This document shows positions 56,729 through 64,000 of a stretch of 64,000 nucleotides of DNA, piece by piece. The stretch is from Pollutimonas harenae. Lineage in GTDB: Bacteria; Pseudomonadota; Gammaproteobacteria; Burkholderiales; Burkholderiaceae_B. A program made the translations under genes and the position numbers. The stretch is from the NCBI RefSeq assembly GCF_004153685.1, contig NZ_SDQD01000002.1:1054001-1118000 (forward strand), in the 5' to 3' direction. A model generated the notes under the pieces. That model worked only from the letters and a program-made list of their open reading frames with translations. It was not told where the DNA came from and searched no databases. The first letter of the stretch is position 1; each line of letters begins with the position of its first letter.

Positions 56729-57224
56729 AAAAATGTGTGCTGAAGCGGACAATAGAGGAAGGCGCCTCTAGATGGCTATCCATTCGGTATTTCTGTCCAC
56801 AGCATAATGTGATTTGTCAAATTGATGAAATATCAATCCAATCTCAAGCAAAGGTCTACTTTCACCTTAAATTAATCCCACAATCAATTGATATATAAGC
56901 ATATTTATAAAATTTACAAAATGAGCTGAAATTAGCCAGTGAACCTGCAAAGCCTATGGTTAGCGCCTATCGGATAACTTGTGCACAGAATTATCCACAG
57001 TTTCTGTGGATAGCCGCTCGAAAGCCATGCACCACGCCAATTTCAGCAGAATTTTGTTGCTATTGTTAGTTTTTGACGGGTCATATGGCGTAGGCTGGCG
57101 TCGCCAGTTACTTTGAAGCCAGCCGCGCCGCAGTATTAACTTGGCCCACTCTTTTCCGTCCATATCATCCATAAATATACGCCACCCGGTAAAATGCGCA
57201 GGCCTGTCATACGCGGAGATCATT
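56729..57224. other. Gene-free region upstream of exbB
   Basis: About 495 bases without a supported gene. The left part (about 56800-56940) is strongly AT-rich. The right part holds a composite element with DnaA-box-like palindromes (see 56978-57039). A 92-codon minus-strand frame (56960-57238) reads through this repeat and lacks a convincing origin, so I do not call it. The exbB promoter must lie in the right part. Confidence 0.6.
56978..57039. repeat. Composite intergenic element with DnaA-box-like palindromes, copy B
   Basis: The stretch contains TTGTGCACA (56979-56987), the exact DnaA-box sequence TTATCCACA (56991-56999), its near-complement TGTGGATA (57005-57012), and CGAAAGCCATGCACCACGCC (57019-57038). 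TTATCCACA and TGTGGATA form a palindrome around GTTTC. Both the palindrome and the CGAAAGCCA block recur at 36793-36864 in the same order. This looks like a dispersed intergenic repeat or a DnaA-binding cluster; no replication-initiation genes are nearby. Confidence 0.6.
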
Positions 57225-57833
57225 TTGCTTGAAATCATTCATGCGGCCGGATGGCCTATTTGGCTGCTGGTTGCCACATCTGTGCTTGGACTCGCCTTGA
57301 TCATCGAGCGCTTTATGTCACTACGCAGCAAACTGGTCTTTCCTCCACGCCTGCCCGAGCAAGTCCTGGAGCTGCTCAGGCAAAAGCACAGCAGTCCCGA
57401 TGCGATCCTGCGCATTGCCGGCAACTCGCCTTTGGGGCGCGTGCTGGCCGAAGTCATGATCAATCGGGATGAAACCCATGATTATCGGGTTGCTGCTATT
57501 GAGGATGTAGGCAAAGATGTCGCGCACAATCTGAACCGATACCTGCCGGCCCTGGCTACCATTGCCGTAGTGGCCCCGCTGATGGGACTATTTGGAACCG
57601 TGGTCGGCATGATAGAAATTTTTGCTTCGTATACGCCGGCGGGCGGTGATCCTTCGCAGTTGGCCCGCGGCATTTCGATCGCCTTGTACAACACCGGCTT
57701 CGGCATCATTATTGCCATCCCTGCCCTTATTTTTCACCGCTACTACCGCTCACGTGTCGAACACTATCTACACAAGCTGGAACGCGAAGCCAGCGCCCTC
57801 AATCGCATGATAGACCGCGGAGTGCAGCCATGA
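57225..57833 (+). CDS. exbB: MotA/TolQ/ExbB-family proton channel protein
   Basis: Inner-membrane protein of about 202 residues from a TTG at 57225, chosen because GGAG lies six bases upstream and the product (MLEIIHAAGWPIWLLVATSVLGLALIIERF) starts with the family's first membrane helix. The two later helices (LPALATIAVVAPLMGLFGTVVGMIEIF, ARGISIALYNTGFGIIIAIPALIFHRYY) carry the conserved Thr/Pro-rich proton-channel motifs. It overlaps exbD by 4 bases. ExbB-ExbD pairs power TonB or, in some species, other envelope machines; no tonB is nearby. Confidence 0.88.
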   Translation: MLEIIHAAGWPIWLLVATSVLGLALIIERFMSLRSKLVFPPRLPEQVLELLRQKHSSPDAILRIAGNSPLGRVLAEVMINRDETHDYRVAAIEDVGKDVAHNLNRYLPALATIAVVAPLMGLFGTVVGMIEIFASYTPAGGDPSQLARGISIALYNTGFGIIIAIPALIFHRYYRSRVEHYLHKLEREASALNRMIDRGVQP

Positions 57834-58240
57834 ACTTCAGGTCCAGGCAGGCCGACGATGATCTGGAGATCAATCTGATTCCACTCATTGATGTGCTGCT
57901 GGTGATTTTGATTTTCCTTGCGGCCACGACATCGTTTACCCGCTACAGCCAAATGAAGCTGACGCTGCCCCAAGCCCAGGCTGACACCCTGCAGAACGAC
58001 GCCCTGAATATCGCCGTCAGCCAGCAAGGTATTTATGCTCTGGACGGCCAATTGCTGACGGACACGACAGCACAAGAGCTATCTGTGGCCTTGCGTGCTG
58101 CCGCCCAGGGCCACGACGACGCCATTCTGATCATCAACGCAGATGCCTTATCCTCGCATGAATCCGTCGTCCGTGTCATGGAAGCGGCCCGGCTGGCGGG
58201 CATAGTCCGCGTAAATTTCGCTACCCAGAATTCGCCTTGA
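57830..58240 (+). CDS. exbD: ExbD/TolR-family protein
   Basis: Protein of 136 residues with one N-terminal membrane helix (INLIPLIDVLLVILIFLAATTSF, about residues 14-36) bearing the proton-transfer Asp in LIPLIDVLL, and a small periplasmic domain. It is coupled to exbB (ATGA) and to lpxK (TTGA). The exbB-exbD-lpxK order places the energy module inside a lipopolysaccharide gene set. Confidence 0.9.
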   Translation: MNFRSRQADDDLEINLIPLIDVLLVILIFLAATTSFTRYSQMKLTLPQAQADTLQNDALNIAVSQQGIYALDGQLLTDTTAQELSVALRAAAQGHDDAILIINADALSSHESVVRVMEAARLAGIVRVNFATQNSP

Positions 58241-59319
58241 AAAACGCCACGTCATTCACTCAGGCCCTGCATACGGCCTGGCAAAAAAAAGGGCTGATCA
58301 GCGCCCTGCTATTGCCCCTATCATGGGTGCTGCGAGCGATTATTGCTCGCAAAAGACTGCGCTACCAGCGCCATCCCGAACTCACACACCAAAGCCGTCT
58401 GCCCGTCGTCATTGTGGGCAATATCTATGTGGGCGGAACAGGCAAGACACCTGTCGTCATTGCTTTGGCCCAGGCTTTGCAGGCACGCGGCTGGCAACCC
58501 GGCGTCATCAGCCGAGGCTATGGAGCCACGGTGGGCAAGCAGGCCAGAACGGGCCAAGGCCAGCTCGACCCGGCCCTGTTTGGCGATGAACCCGCCCTGA
58601 TTGCGCAAGCCACCCAGGCCCCGGTAGCCGTGCACCCCAAACGGGTGCTGGCACTGCAACAACTGCAGCAAGCGTATCCTCAGATTGACGTCGTTATTGC
58701 GGATGACGGCTTGCAACACCTGGCGCTGGGGCGCGACCTGGAGATCGTCGTACAAGATGGGCGCGGCATCGGCAATGGCCGTGTCCTGCCTGCCGGGCCC
58801 TTGCGGGAGCCCGCCAGCCGCCTGGACTATATCGACATCCTGATCACCAATCTTCAGCCTGGCGAAACCCTTGCCCACGCGTATCAGGCCCAGCCTGAGC
58901 GGCTGTCCATGCACCTGGCTCCTGTCAGAGTTGAGCAACTCAGCACAGGCATCAGTGTGAACTGGACCACCTGGCTGTCCGATCACAGTCAGCAAACGTT
59001 CAGCGCCGTGGCCGCTATCGGCCAGCCCCAGCGGTTTTTTTCCATGCTCAGCGCCGCAGGGCTGCATCTGAACCAGACAGTGGCGTTGCCCGACCACGAC
59101 GCCTACGAAAACTCACCGTTCTCCGCCCTATCAGATCCCATCATCCTGATCACCGGCAAAGATGCCGTGAAATGCCGACGCTTCAATGATTCCAGACTGT
59201 GGGTGGTGTATGCCGAACCCGTCTTTTCGGACCCCGATTGGCTCGAGCGCTGCCATCAACGACTGACCGTCATTGCCGCACAAAAATCTGCCATGGCCGA
59301 TAAAACGCCCAGGCTTTAA
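58237..59319 (+). CDS. lpxK: Tetraacyldisaccharide 4'-kinase LpxK
   Basis: Inner-membrane-associated kinase of 360 residues phosphorylating the 4' position of the lipid A precursor. Hydrophobic N-terminus (GLISALLLPLSWVLRAIIA), Walker A-like VVGNIYVGGTGKTPVVIAL (about 65), ISRGYG, the DDGLQH motif and the ILITGKDAVKCRRF region identify it. It starts with a TTG that overlaps the exbD stop by 4 bases. Followed after 39 bases by the Trm112-like gene and kdsB, which together with lpxL at 16537 cover lipid A and Kdo steps. Confidence 0.94.
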   Translation: MKNATSFTQALHTAWQKKGLISALLLPLSWVLRAIIARKRLRYQRHPELTHQSRLPVVIVGNIYVGGTGKTPVVIALAQALQARGWQPGVISRGYGATVGKQARTGQGQLDPALFGDEPALIAQATQAPVAVHPKRVLALQQLQQAYPQIDVVIADDGLQHLALGRDLEIVVQDGRGIGNGRVLPAGPLREPASRLDYIDILITNLQPGETLAHAYQAQPERLSMHLAPVRVEQLSTGISVNWTTWLSDHSQQTFSAVAAIGQPQRFFSMLSAAGLHLNQTVALPDHDAYENSPFSALSDPIILITGKDAVKCRRFNDSRLWVVYAEPVFSDPDWLERCHQRLTVIAAQKSAMADKTPRL

Positions 59320-59358
59320 ACTACTTCCTTATTTGTTCGATTTTTCTGGAGCCCACGC

Positions 59359-59565
59359 ATGGAATCCCGCCTGCTTGAAATTCTGGCCTGTCCCTTGTGC
59401 AAAGGAGCCCTGCGCCACGATCGTGAACGGCAAGAGCTCGTATGCCAGGCCGATAAACTGGCTTTTCCCATCCGTGACGGCATCCCCATCATGCTCGAAG
59501 CCGAAGCACGCGACCTGGCCGAACCCCAATCCGACCAACCCAAAAGCGCCGCCGAACCAGCATGA
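59359..59565 (+). CDS. Trm112-family small protein (YcaR-like)
   Basis: Small protein of 68 residues. [18 protein letters not shown] gives a Cys pair, then [23 protein letters not shown] completes the Trm112/YcaR zinc-ribbon-like fold, though the second Cys pair of the ribbon is reduced to one Cys. Found between lpxK and kdsB in many proteobacteria, as here; the role is unknown. Overlaps kdsB by 4 bases (ATGA). Confidence 0.85.
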   Translation: MESRLLEILACPLCKGALRHDRERQELVCQADKLAFPIRDGIPIMLEAEARDLAEPQSDQPKSAAEPA

Positions 59566-60326
59566 GCTTCATCGCTGTCATTCCGGCCCGCGCTGCCTCT
59601 ACACGGCTGCCCGGAAAACCCTTGCTCGACATCTGCGGCAAGCCCATGGTGGTTCGCACCGCCGAGCAAGCGGCTCAATCACAAGCCAGCCGTGTTGTCG
59701 TTGCCACCGACGACAGCCAGATCCAGGCCGCCGTCCAGGCGCACGGTTTCGACGCCATACTGACTCGCTCCGACCACCCCACTGGCACTGACCGCCTGGC
59801 CGAGGTCGCCACCCAGCTTGGGCTTGCAGCCGACAGCATCGTGGTCAATGTGCAGGGCGATGAACCCCTGATAGACCCGGCCCAAATCAACGCAGTTGCC
59901 CAGTTGCTTGCACAAACCCCCGATGCTGCGATTGCCACTTGCGCGACGGTCATTACCGATGCAGCGACGCTGTTCAATCCCAATGCTGTCAAGGTCGTCT
60001 GTACCCTCGGACAGCGGGCACTGTATTTTTCCAGAGCACCCATACCATGGGCGCGCGATGCCCTGGCTGACGGCTCGCAAAAACTGGCCCCAGGCCTGTC
60101 CGCCCTGCACCACATAGGTCTGTATGCGTACCGCAGCAACTTCCTCATGGCTTACCCTGGCCTGCCTGTCGGTGCACTGGAATCATTCGAATCGCTTGAG
60201 CAGTTGCGCGCCCTCGAAAACGGTTACTCCATTGCTGTGCACATTGCTGCCACACACCCGGCGGCAGGAGTGGACACACAGGAAGACCTGGACCGCATAC
60301 GCGAAATTTTCACAAATAGGTTATAA
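59562..60326 (+). CDS. kdsB: 3-deoxy-manno-octulosonate cytidylyltransferase KdsB
   Basis: CMP-Kdo synthetase of 254 residues activating Kdo for lipopolysaccharide. Signature [19 protein letters not shown] at the N-terminus (CTP site), [11 protein letters not shown] (catalytic Asp, metal), [13 protein letters not shown] and [18 protein letters not shown] are present. Coupled to the upstream gene by overlap; adk follows after about 100 bases. Confidence 0.96.
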   Translation: MSFIAVIPARAASTRLPGKPLLDICGKPMVVRTAEQAAQSQASRVVVATDDSQIQAAVQAHGFDAILTRSDHPTGTDRLAEVATQLGLAADSIVVNVQGDEPLIDPAQINAVAQLLAQTPDAAIATCATVITDAATLFNPNAVKVVCTLGQRALYFSRAPIPWARDALADGSQKLAPGLSALHHIGLYAYRSNFLMAYPGLPVGALESFESLEQLRALENGYSIAVHIAATHPAAGVDTQEDLDRIREIFTNRL

Positions 60327-60390
60327 ATCGTCTTCAAATTCACTGGCTCCGGCACCGAAGACGTGCAGAATTTGCTGCGTTGCGGCATAA

Positions 60391-61086
<696 letters not shown>

Positions 61087-61112
61087 TTCCACATAGAACC
61101 AAGAGGTTCCTT

Positions 61113-61135
61113 AACGGGCTCAATGCCCGTTTTTA
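61113..61135 (+). terminator. Terminator of adk
   Basis: ACGGGC (61114-61119) and GCCCGT (61125-61130) pair around TCAAT and are followed by TTTTAAT. A smaller hairpin GAACC-AAGA-GGTTC (61096-61109) sits just upstream. Confidence 0.8.
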
Positions 61136-61162
61136 ATATAGATTTTCTATACGGACAGAGAC

Positions 61163-61921
61163 ATGGACATCAAGAACAAAGTATTTATCGTGACCGGCGG
61201 TGCATCCGGTCTGGGTGCTGGCACCGCCCGCATGCTGGTGGCTGAAGGCGCCAAAGTCATACTCGCCGACGTGCAGGACGAAGTCGGCCAGCAACTGGCC
61301 AAGGAGCTGGGGCAAACCTATGTCCATTGCGATGTCACCAGCGAAGCCGACGGGCAAGCCGTTGTCGATGCTGCCCTGAAAGCCGGCACCCTGTTCGGTC
61401 TGGTCAACTGTGCCGGCGTTGCTCCTGCTGCGCGCACCGTCAGCAAGAACGGCCCGCATGCACTGGACCTCTTCCAGAAAGTCGTCTCCATCAATCTGAT
61501 TGGCACCTTCAATATGTGCCGCCTGGCTGCCGCGGCCATGGGCAACAATACGCCCGAAGCGACGGGTGAGCGAGGCGTCCTCATCAACACCGCCTCGGTG
61601 GCTGCCTACGACGGTCAAATCGGGCAAGCTGCCTACGCATCGTCCAAGGCCGGCGTGGTTGGCCTGACTCTGCCTCTGGCACGCGACCTGTCCAAGGTCG
61701 GCATACGCTGCATGACCATCGCTCCCGGTATTTTTGGCACACCCATGGTATTTGGCATGCCTCAAGAAGTACAAGACTCCCTGGCTGCCAGCATTCCTTT
61801 CCCGTCTCGTCTGGGGCGTCCCGAAGACTATGCCAGACTGGTCCAGCACATCATTAACAACGAAATGCTCAATGGCGAAACCATCCGTCTCGATGGCGCC
61901 ATTCGCATGGCTCCAAAATAA
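61163..61921 (+). CDS. Short-chain dehydrogenase (3-hydroxyacyl-CoA dehydrogenase type 2-like)
   Basis: NAD-dependent SDR of 252 residues. Cofactor motif [15 protein letters not shown] (about 11-25), NCAGVAPA (NAG motif), and the catalytic Ser-Tyr-Lys as [11 protein letters not shown]...[11 protein letters not shown] (Tyr about 161, Lys about 165). Overall closest to HSD10-type 3-hydroxy-2-methylbutyryl/3-hydroxyacyl-CoA dehydrogenases ([11 protein letters not shown] near the C-terminus), which act in isoleucine or fatty-acid breakdown. The link to the liv importer elsewhere in the window is only thematic. Stands alone between adk and murJ. Confidence 0.85.
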   Translation: MDIKNKVFIVTGGASGLGAGTARMLVAEGAKVILADVQDEVGQQLAKELGQTYVHCDVTSEADGQAVVDAALKAGTLFGLVNCAGVAPAARTVSKNGPHALDLFQKVVSINLIGTFNMCRLAAAAMGNNTPEATGERGVLINTASVAAYDGQIGQAAYASSKAGVVGLTLPLARDLSKVGIRCMTIAPGIFGTPMVFGMPQEVQDSLAASIPFPSRLGRPEDYARLVQHIINNEMLNGETIRLDGAIRMAPK

Positions 61922-61933
61922 GTAATCCTCCCC

Positions 61934-63490
61934 ATGAGCCTGTTCAGGTCCGCCGCCACGGTGAGCAGCTTTACGCTGCTTTCCCGCATAACAGGCCTGT
62001 TTCGCGACATCCTGATCGCCAGCTCTTTTGGCGCCGGTCCCCTGACCGACGCCTTCTGGGTTGCCTTCCGTATCCCCAACCTGTTGCGCAGGCTGTTCGC
62101 CGAAGGCGCTTTTTCACAGGCTTTCGTCCCCATACTTGGCGAAGCACGCAGCACTCGCGATCATGAAGCCGTCCGCGTGCTACTTGACCGGGTCTGCCTG
62201 ATACTGACCTTTGCCCTCATGCTGGTTACGCTGATCGGCATTATTGGCGCTCCCTGGGTGGTCAGCGCCATGGCCAGCGGCATGCGCAGCGCTGCAAAGC
62301 AAACCGAATTCGATGCTGCGGTCTGGATGACGCGGCTGATGTTTCCCTACATTATTTGCATGTCGCTGGTGGCTTTTGCCTCGGGCGTACTCAATACCTG
62401 GAGCAAGTTCGCGATACCGGCCTTCACACCCGTCTTGCTGAACTTGTCCATGATAGGCGCCAGCCTGTTTCTGGTTTCCTACTTCGAGACGCCAATCTAT
62501 GCGCTGGCGGCGGGGGTCATGATAGGCGGCATAGCCCAGTTGCTGGTGCAGTGGTTTGCACTTGCCAGGCTGGGCCTGCTGCCCCGCTACTCCCTGAGCG
62601 TGCGCAAGGCCTGGGCAGACCCCACCATCAAACATATCATGCGGCAGATGTTGCCCGCCATATTAGGCGTCTCGGTCGCCCAGATATCGCTGCTGATCAA
62701 CACCAATATTGCCACCTGGCTGCAGGCCGGCAGCGTCACCTGGCTGTCTTTTGCCGACCGGCTGATGGAGTTTCCCACCGCCCTGCTGGGTATCGCCCTG
62801 GGTACTGTACTGCTGCCCAGGCTTTCGGCTGCCCACGCAAAGCAAGACCATGCCAGTTATAGCAGTCTGCTGGACTGGGGCTTGAGGCTCGTGCTGCTGC
62901 TTGGCCTGCCAGCTGCCATAGGCCTGGCTCTGCTGTCAGACGGCTTGGTCGCCACCCTGTTCAATTATGGTGCCTTTAGCGCCGCCGACGTCATGCAGAC
63001 CCGTCTGGCCGTCATGGCTTACGCAGTGGGCCTGATAGGCCTGCTGGCCATCAAGATCCTGGCACCGGGGTTTTACGCCAAACAAGATATTCGAACGCCG
63101 GTACGCATCGCGCTGCTTGTGTTGGTACTGACACAGCTATTCAATCTGATTCTGGTCCCTCTGTTTGCCCATGCCGGCCTGGCTTTATCCATAGGGCTGG
63201 GTGCCAGTGTGAATGCCTTATGTCTGGTCGTACTGCTGCGTCGCGGTGGTTACTACACCCCACGCCCCGGCTGGATTCGTTTTGGCCTGAGCATGCTTCC
63301 TGCACTGGCCGCCCTATCGGCCGTGCTATGGATAGCGGGCCAACAGCTTGACTGGCTGGCACTGGGCGCATGGCCAGGTTTGCGCGTGCTCTGGCTGGCT
63401 GGCGTGGTAGCTGCCGGCGCCCTGACCTATTTCGCCGTGCTCTTCTGCTGCGGTTTCAGGCCATCAGACTTTACACGACATGGCAAATAA
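61934..63490 (+). CDS. murJ: Lipid II flippase MurJ (MviN)
   Basis: Inner-membrane MOP-family flippase of 518 residues exposing lipid II to the periplasm for peptidoglycan synthesis. About 14 hydrophobic helices are visible. Family motifs include LLSRITGLFRDILIASSFGAGPLTDAF at the N-terminus with the essential Arg residues, IPNLLRRLFAEGAFSQAFVP, and FADRLMEFPTALLGIALGTVLLP. Starts 12 bases after the dehydrogenase gene. The rpsT promoter lies inside its last codons. Confidence 0.95.
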   Translation: MSLFRSAATVSSFTLLSRITGLFRDILIASSFGAGPLTDAFWVAFRIPNLLRRLFAEGAFSQAFVPILGEARSTRDHEAVRVLLDRVCLILTFALMLVTLIGIIGAPWVVSAMASGMRSAAKQTEFDAAVWMTRLMFPYIICMSLVAFASGVLNTWSKFAIPAFTPVLLNLSMIGASLFLVSYFETPIYALAAGVMIGGIAQLLVQWFALARLGLLPRYSLSVRKAWADPTIKHIMRQMLPAILGVSVAQISLLINTNIATWLQAGSVTWLSFADRLMEFPTALLGIALGTVLLPRLSAAHAKQDHASYSSLLDWGLRLVLLLGLPAAIGLALLSDGLVATLFNYGAFSAADVMQTRLAVMAYAVGLIGLLAIKILAPGFYAKQDIRTPVRIALLVLVLTQLFNLILVPLFAHAGLALSIGLGASVNALCLVVLLRRGGYYTPRPGWIRFGLSMLPALAALSAVLWIAGQQLDWLALGAWPGLRVLWLAGVVAAGALTYFAVLFCCGFRPSDFTRHGK

Positions 63491-63498
63491 TATAGAAT
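63470..63498 (+). promoter_or_regulatory. Promoter of rpsT
   Basis: TTTACA (63470-63475) and TAGAAT (63493-63498) are separated by 17 bases, a good sigma-70 match overlapping the murJ stop codon. Transcription would give a leader of about 40 bases before the rpsT ATG. Confidence 0.55.
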
Positions 63499-63546
63499 AG
63501 CTGTCTTTGCCGAATTAAACCCCCACCAGATACACGGATACGCACA

Positions 63547-63810
63547 ATGGCCAATACTGCCCAAGCCCGCAAACGTGCTCGCCAGTCGGTAGAGCGCAAC
63601 AAACACAACGCCAGCCTGCGCTCTATGCTTCGTACGTCGATCAAACGCGTGCGCCAAGCAATCGAAGCCGGCGATAAAGCTGTCGCTGCTGAAGTTTTCC
63701 AAAAAACCACCAGCATTATCGATCGCGTTGCCGACAAGAACATTATTCACAAAAACAAGGCTGCCCGTCATAAAAGCCGCCTTGCAGCCGCAGTAAAAGC
63801 CCTAGCCTAA
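63547..63810 (+). CDS. rpsT: 30S ribosomal protein S20
   Basis: Basic protein of 87 residues ([28 protein letters not shown]...[16 protein letters not shown]) that binds 16S rRNA in the small subunit body. Fits the family in length and in its Lys/Arg-rich helices. Starts with ATG, unlike E. coli rpsT, which uses UUG. Ends at a very strong terminator. Confidence 0.97.
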   Translation: MANTAQARKRARQSVERNKHNASLRSMLRTSIKRVRQAIEAGDKAVAAEVFQKTTSIIDRVADKNIIHKNKAARHKSRLAAAVKALA

Positions 63811-63853
63811 TTGCTGCCAGGGTTTAGTCGGCAAAATCGGGGGCAACCCCAGC

Positions 63854-63887
63854 AAAACAGGACGCTCTAGGCGTCCTGTTTTTTTTG
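63854..63887 (+). terminator. Terminator of rpsT
   Basis: AACAGGACGC (63856-63865) and GCGTCCTGTT (63871-63880) form a 10-bp perfect stem with loop TCTAG and are followed by a run of T up to 63886. Confidence 0.95.
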
Positions 63888-63959
63888 TGGGGTATAGTTT
63901 GGTCTGCATAAGCAAAAAAGTTTTTATACACAATAACAGCAACCGAACCCATACGAGAC

Positions 63960-64000
63960 ATGTCCATGAGTACATCCGCAGCACGCGCTATCCTGCAATT
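63960..64000 (+). CDS. Start of an unidentified gene (truncated by window edge)
   Basis: An ATG at 63960, with a second in-frame ATG at 63966, opens MSMSTSAARAILQ and runs to the window end. Only 13 codons are visible. The AAxAILQ pattern resembles the start of ornithine carbamoyltransferases (xxLQFxDxS), and argF follows rpsT in some relatives as far as I recall, but the evidence is too thin to name it. Confidence 0.4.
   Translation, partial: MSMSTSAARAILQ

Noticed and set aside
56960-57238. 92-codon minus-strand frame in the exbB upstream gap
   Set aside because: It reads through the DnaA-box-like repeat, overlaps the exbB ribosome site, and gives a protein with no recognisable features; the repeat explains the sequence better.
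63802-63984. 60-codon minus-strand frame after rpsT
   Set aside because: It spans the rpsT terminator hairpin and its T-run and has no ribosome site.

Overview
The window is a stretch of bacterial chromosome that looks like a betaproteobacterium of order Burkholderiales, most likely family Alcaligenaceae (the Bordetella/Achromobacter/Alcaligenes/Pusillimonas neighbourhood). The evidence is the protein sequences and the gene orders tig-clpP-clpX-lon, dapC-dapD-dapE-prmB, ribF-ileS-lspA-coaBC and exbB-exbD-lpxK-(Trm112-like)-kdsB-adk. The genus cannot be fixed from sequence alone. I see no rRNA genes, insertion sequences, integrases, phage genes or CRISPR arrays. Almost all of the window is densely packed housekeeping DNA. 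The main accessory element is the left edge, where an AT-richer partial autotransporter gene abuts the isc operon.

Layout. 1-2136 (minus): N-terminal 712 codons of a large surface autotransporter. 2559-5098 (minus): iscR-iscS-iscU-iscA behind tandem IscR-type operators; the operon ends at a strong terminator without hscB, hscA, fdx or iscX. 5155-8076 (minus): low-molecular-weight phosphatase, a gene-poor AT-rich gap, and uvrB. 8143-10100 (plus): aromatic aminotransferase and lexA with its SOS box. 10313-16304 (minus): the protein quality-control block tig, clpP, clpX, lon. 16537-23719 (plus): lipid A acyltransferase, tRNA-Leu(UAG), the succinylase lysine/diaminopimelate genes dapC-dapD-dapE, prmB and an ABC-F ATPase. 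23787-29982 (minus): cupin, uvrD, fatty-acid desaturase, an RsmB-type methyltransferase and purN. 30030-36751 (plus): ribF, ileS, lspA, coaBC, dedA, dut. 36902-41779 (minus): branched-chain amino-acid ABC transporter livK-livH-livM-livG-livF. 41891-52326 (minus): trifunctional putA, pqiA-pqiB-pqiC, clpS-clpA. 52489-53298 (plus): cold-shock protein and a secreted DUF192 protein. 53302-56728 (minus): thiolase, Fe-superoxide dismutase, xseA. 57225-64000 (plus): exbB-exbD-lpxK-Trm112-like-kdsB-adk, a short-chain dehydrogenase, murJ, rpsT and the first codons of another gene.

How the parts work together. The genes serve Fe-S cluster assembly, DNA repair and SOS control (uvrB, lexA, uvrD, xseA, dut), proteolysis and folding (tig, clpXP, clpAS, lon), cell-envelope construction (dap genes for peptidoglycan, lpxL, lpxK, kdsB, murJ, lspA, pqi, dedA) and amino-acid uptake and breakdown (liv, putA). 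Many genes overlap by 1-11 nt, indicating translationally coupled operons.

Most noteworthy points. (1) IscU has Ser instead of the usual first cluster-ligand Cys (position 37) plus Asp39 to Glu, in an isc operon with no hscBA/fdx and with an IscR whose Cys loop is five residues longer than in E. coli. (2) A composite intergenic element with DnaA-box-like palindromes occurs twice, at 36787-36864 and 56978-57039. (3) A perfect 2 x 16 bp palindrome lies between lexA and lon. (4) An FNR-like box precedes the oxygen-dependent desaturase gene. I did not find a clearly new multi-gene system; the altered Isc system is the best candidate for follow-up.
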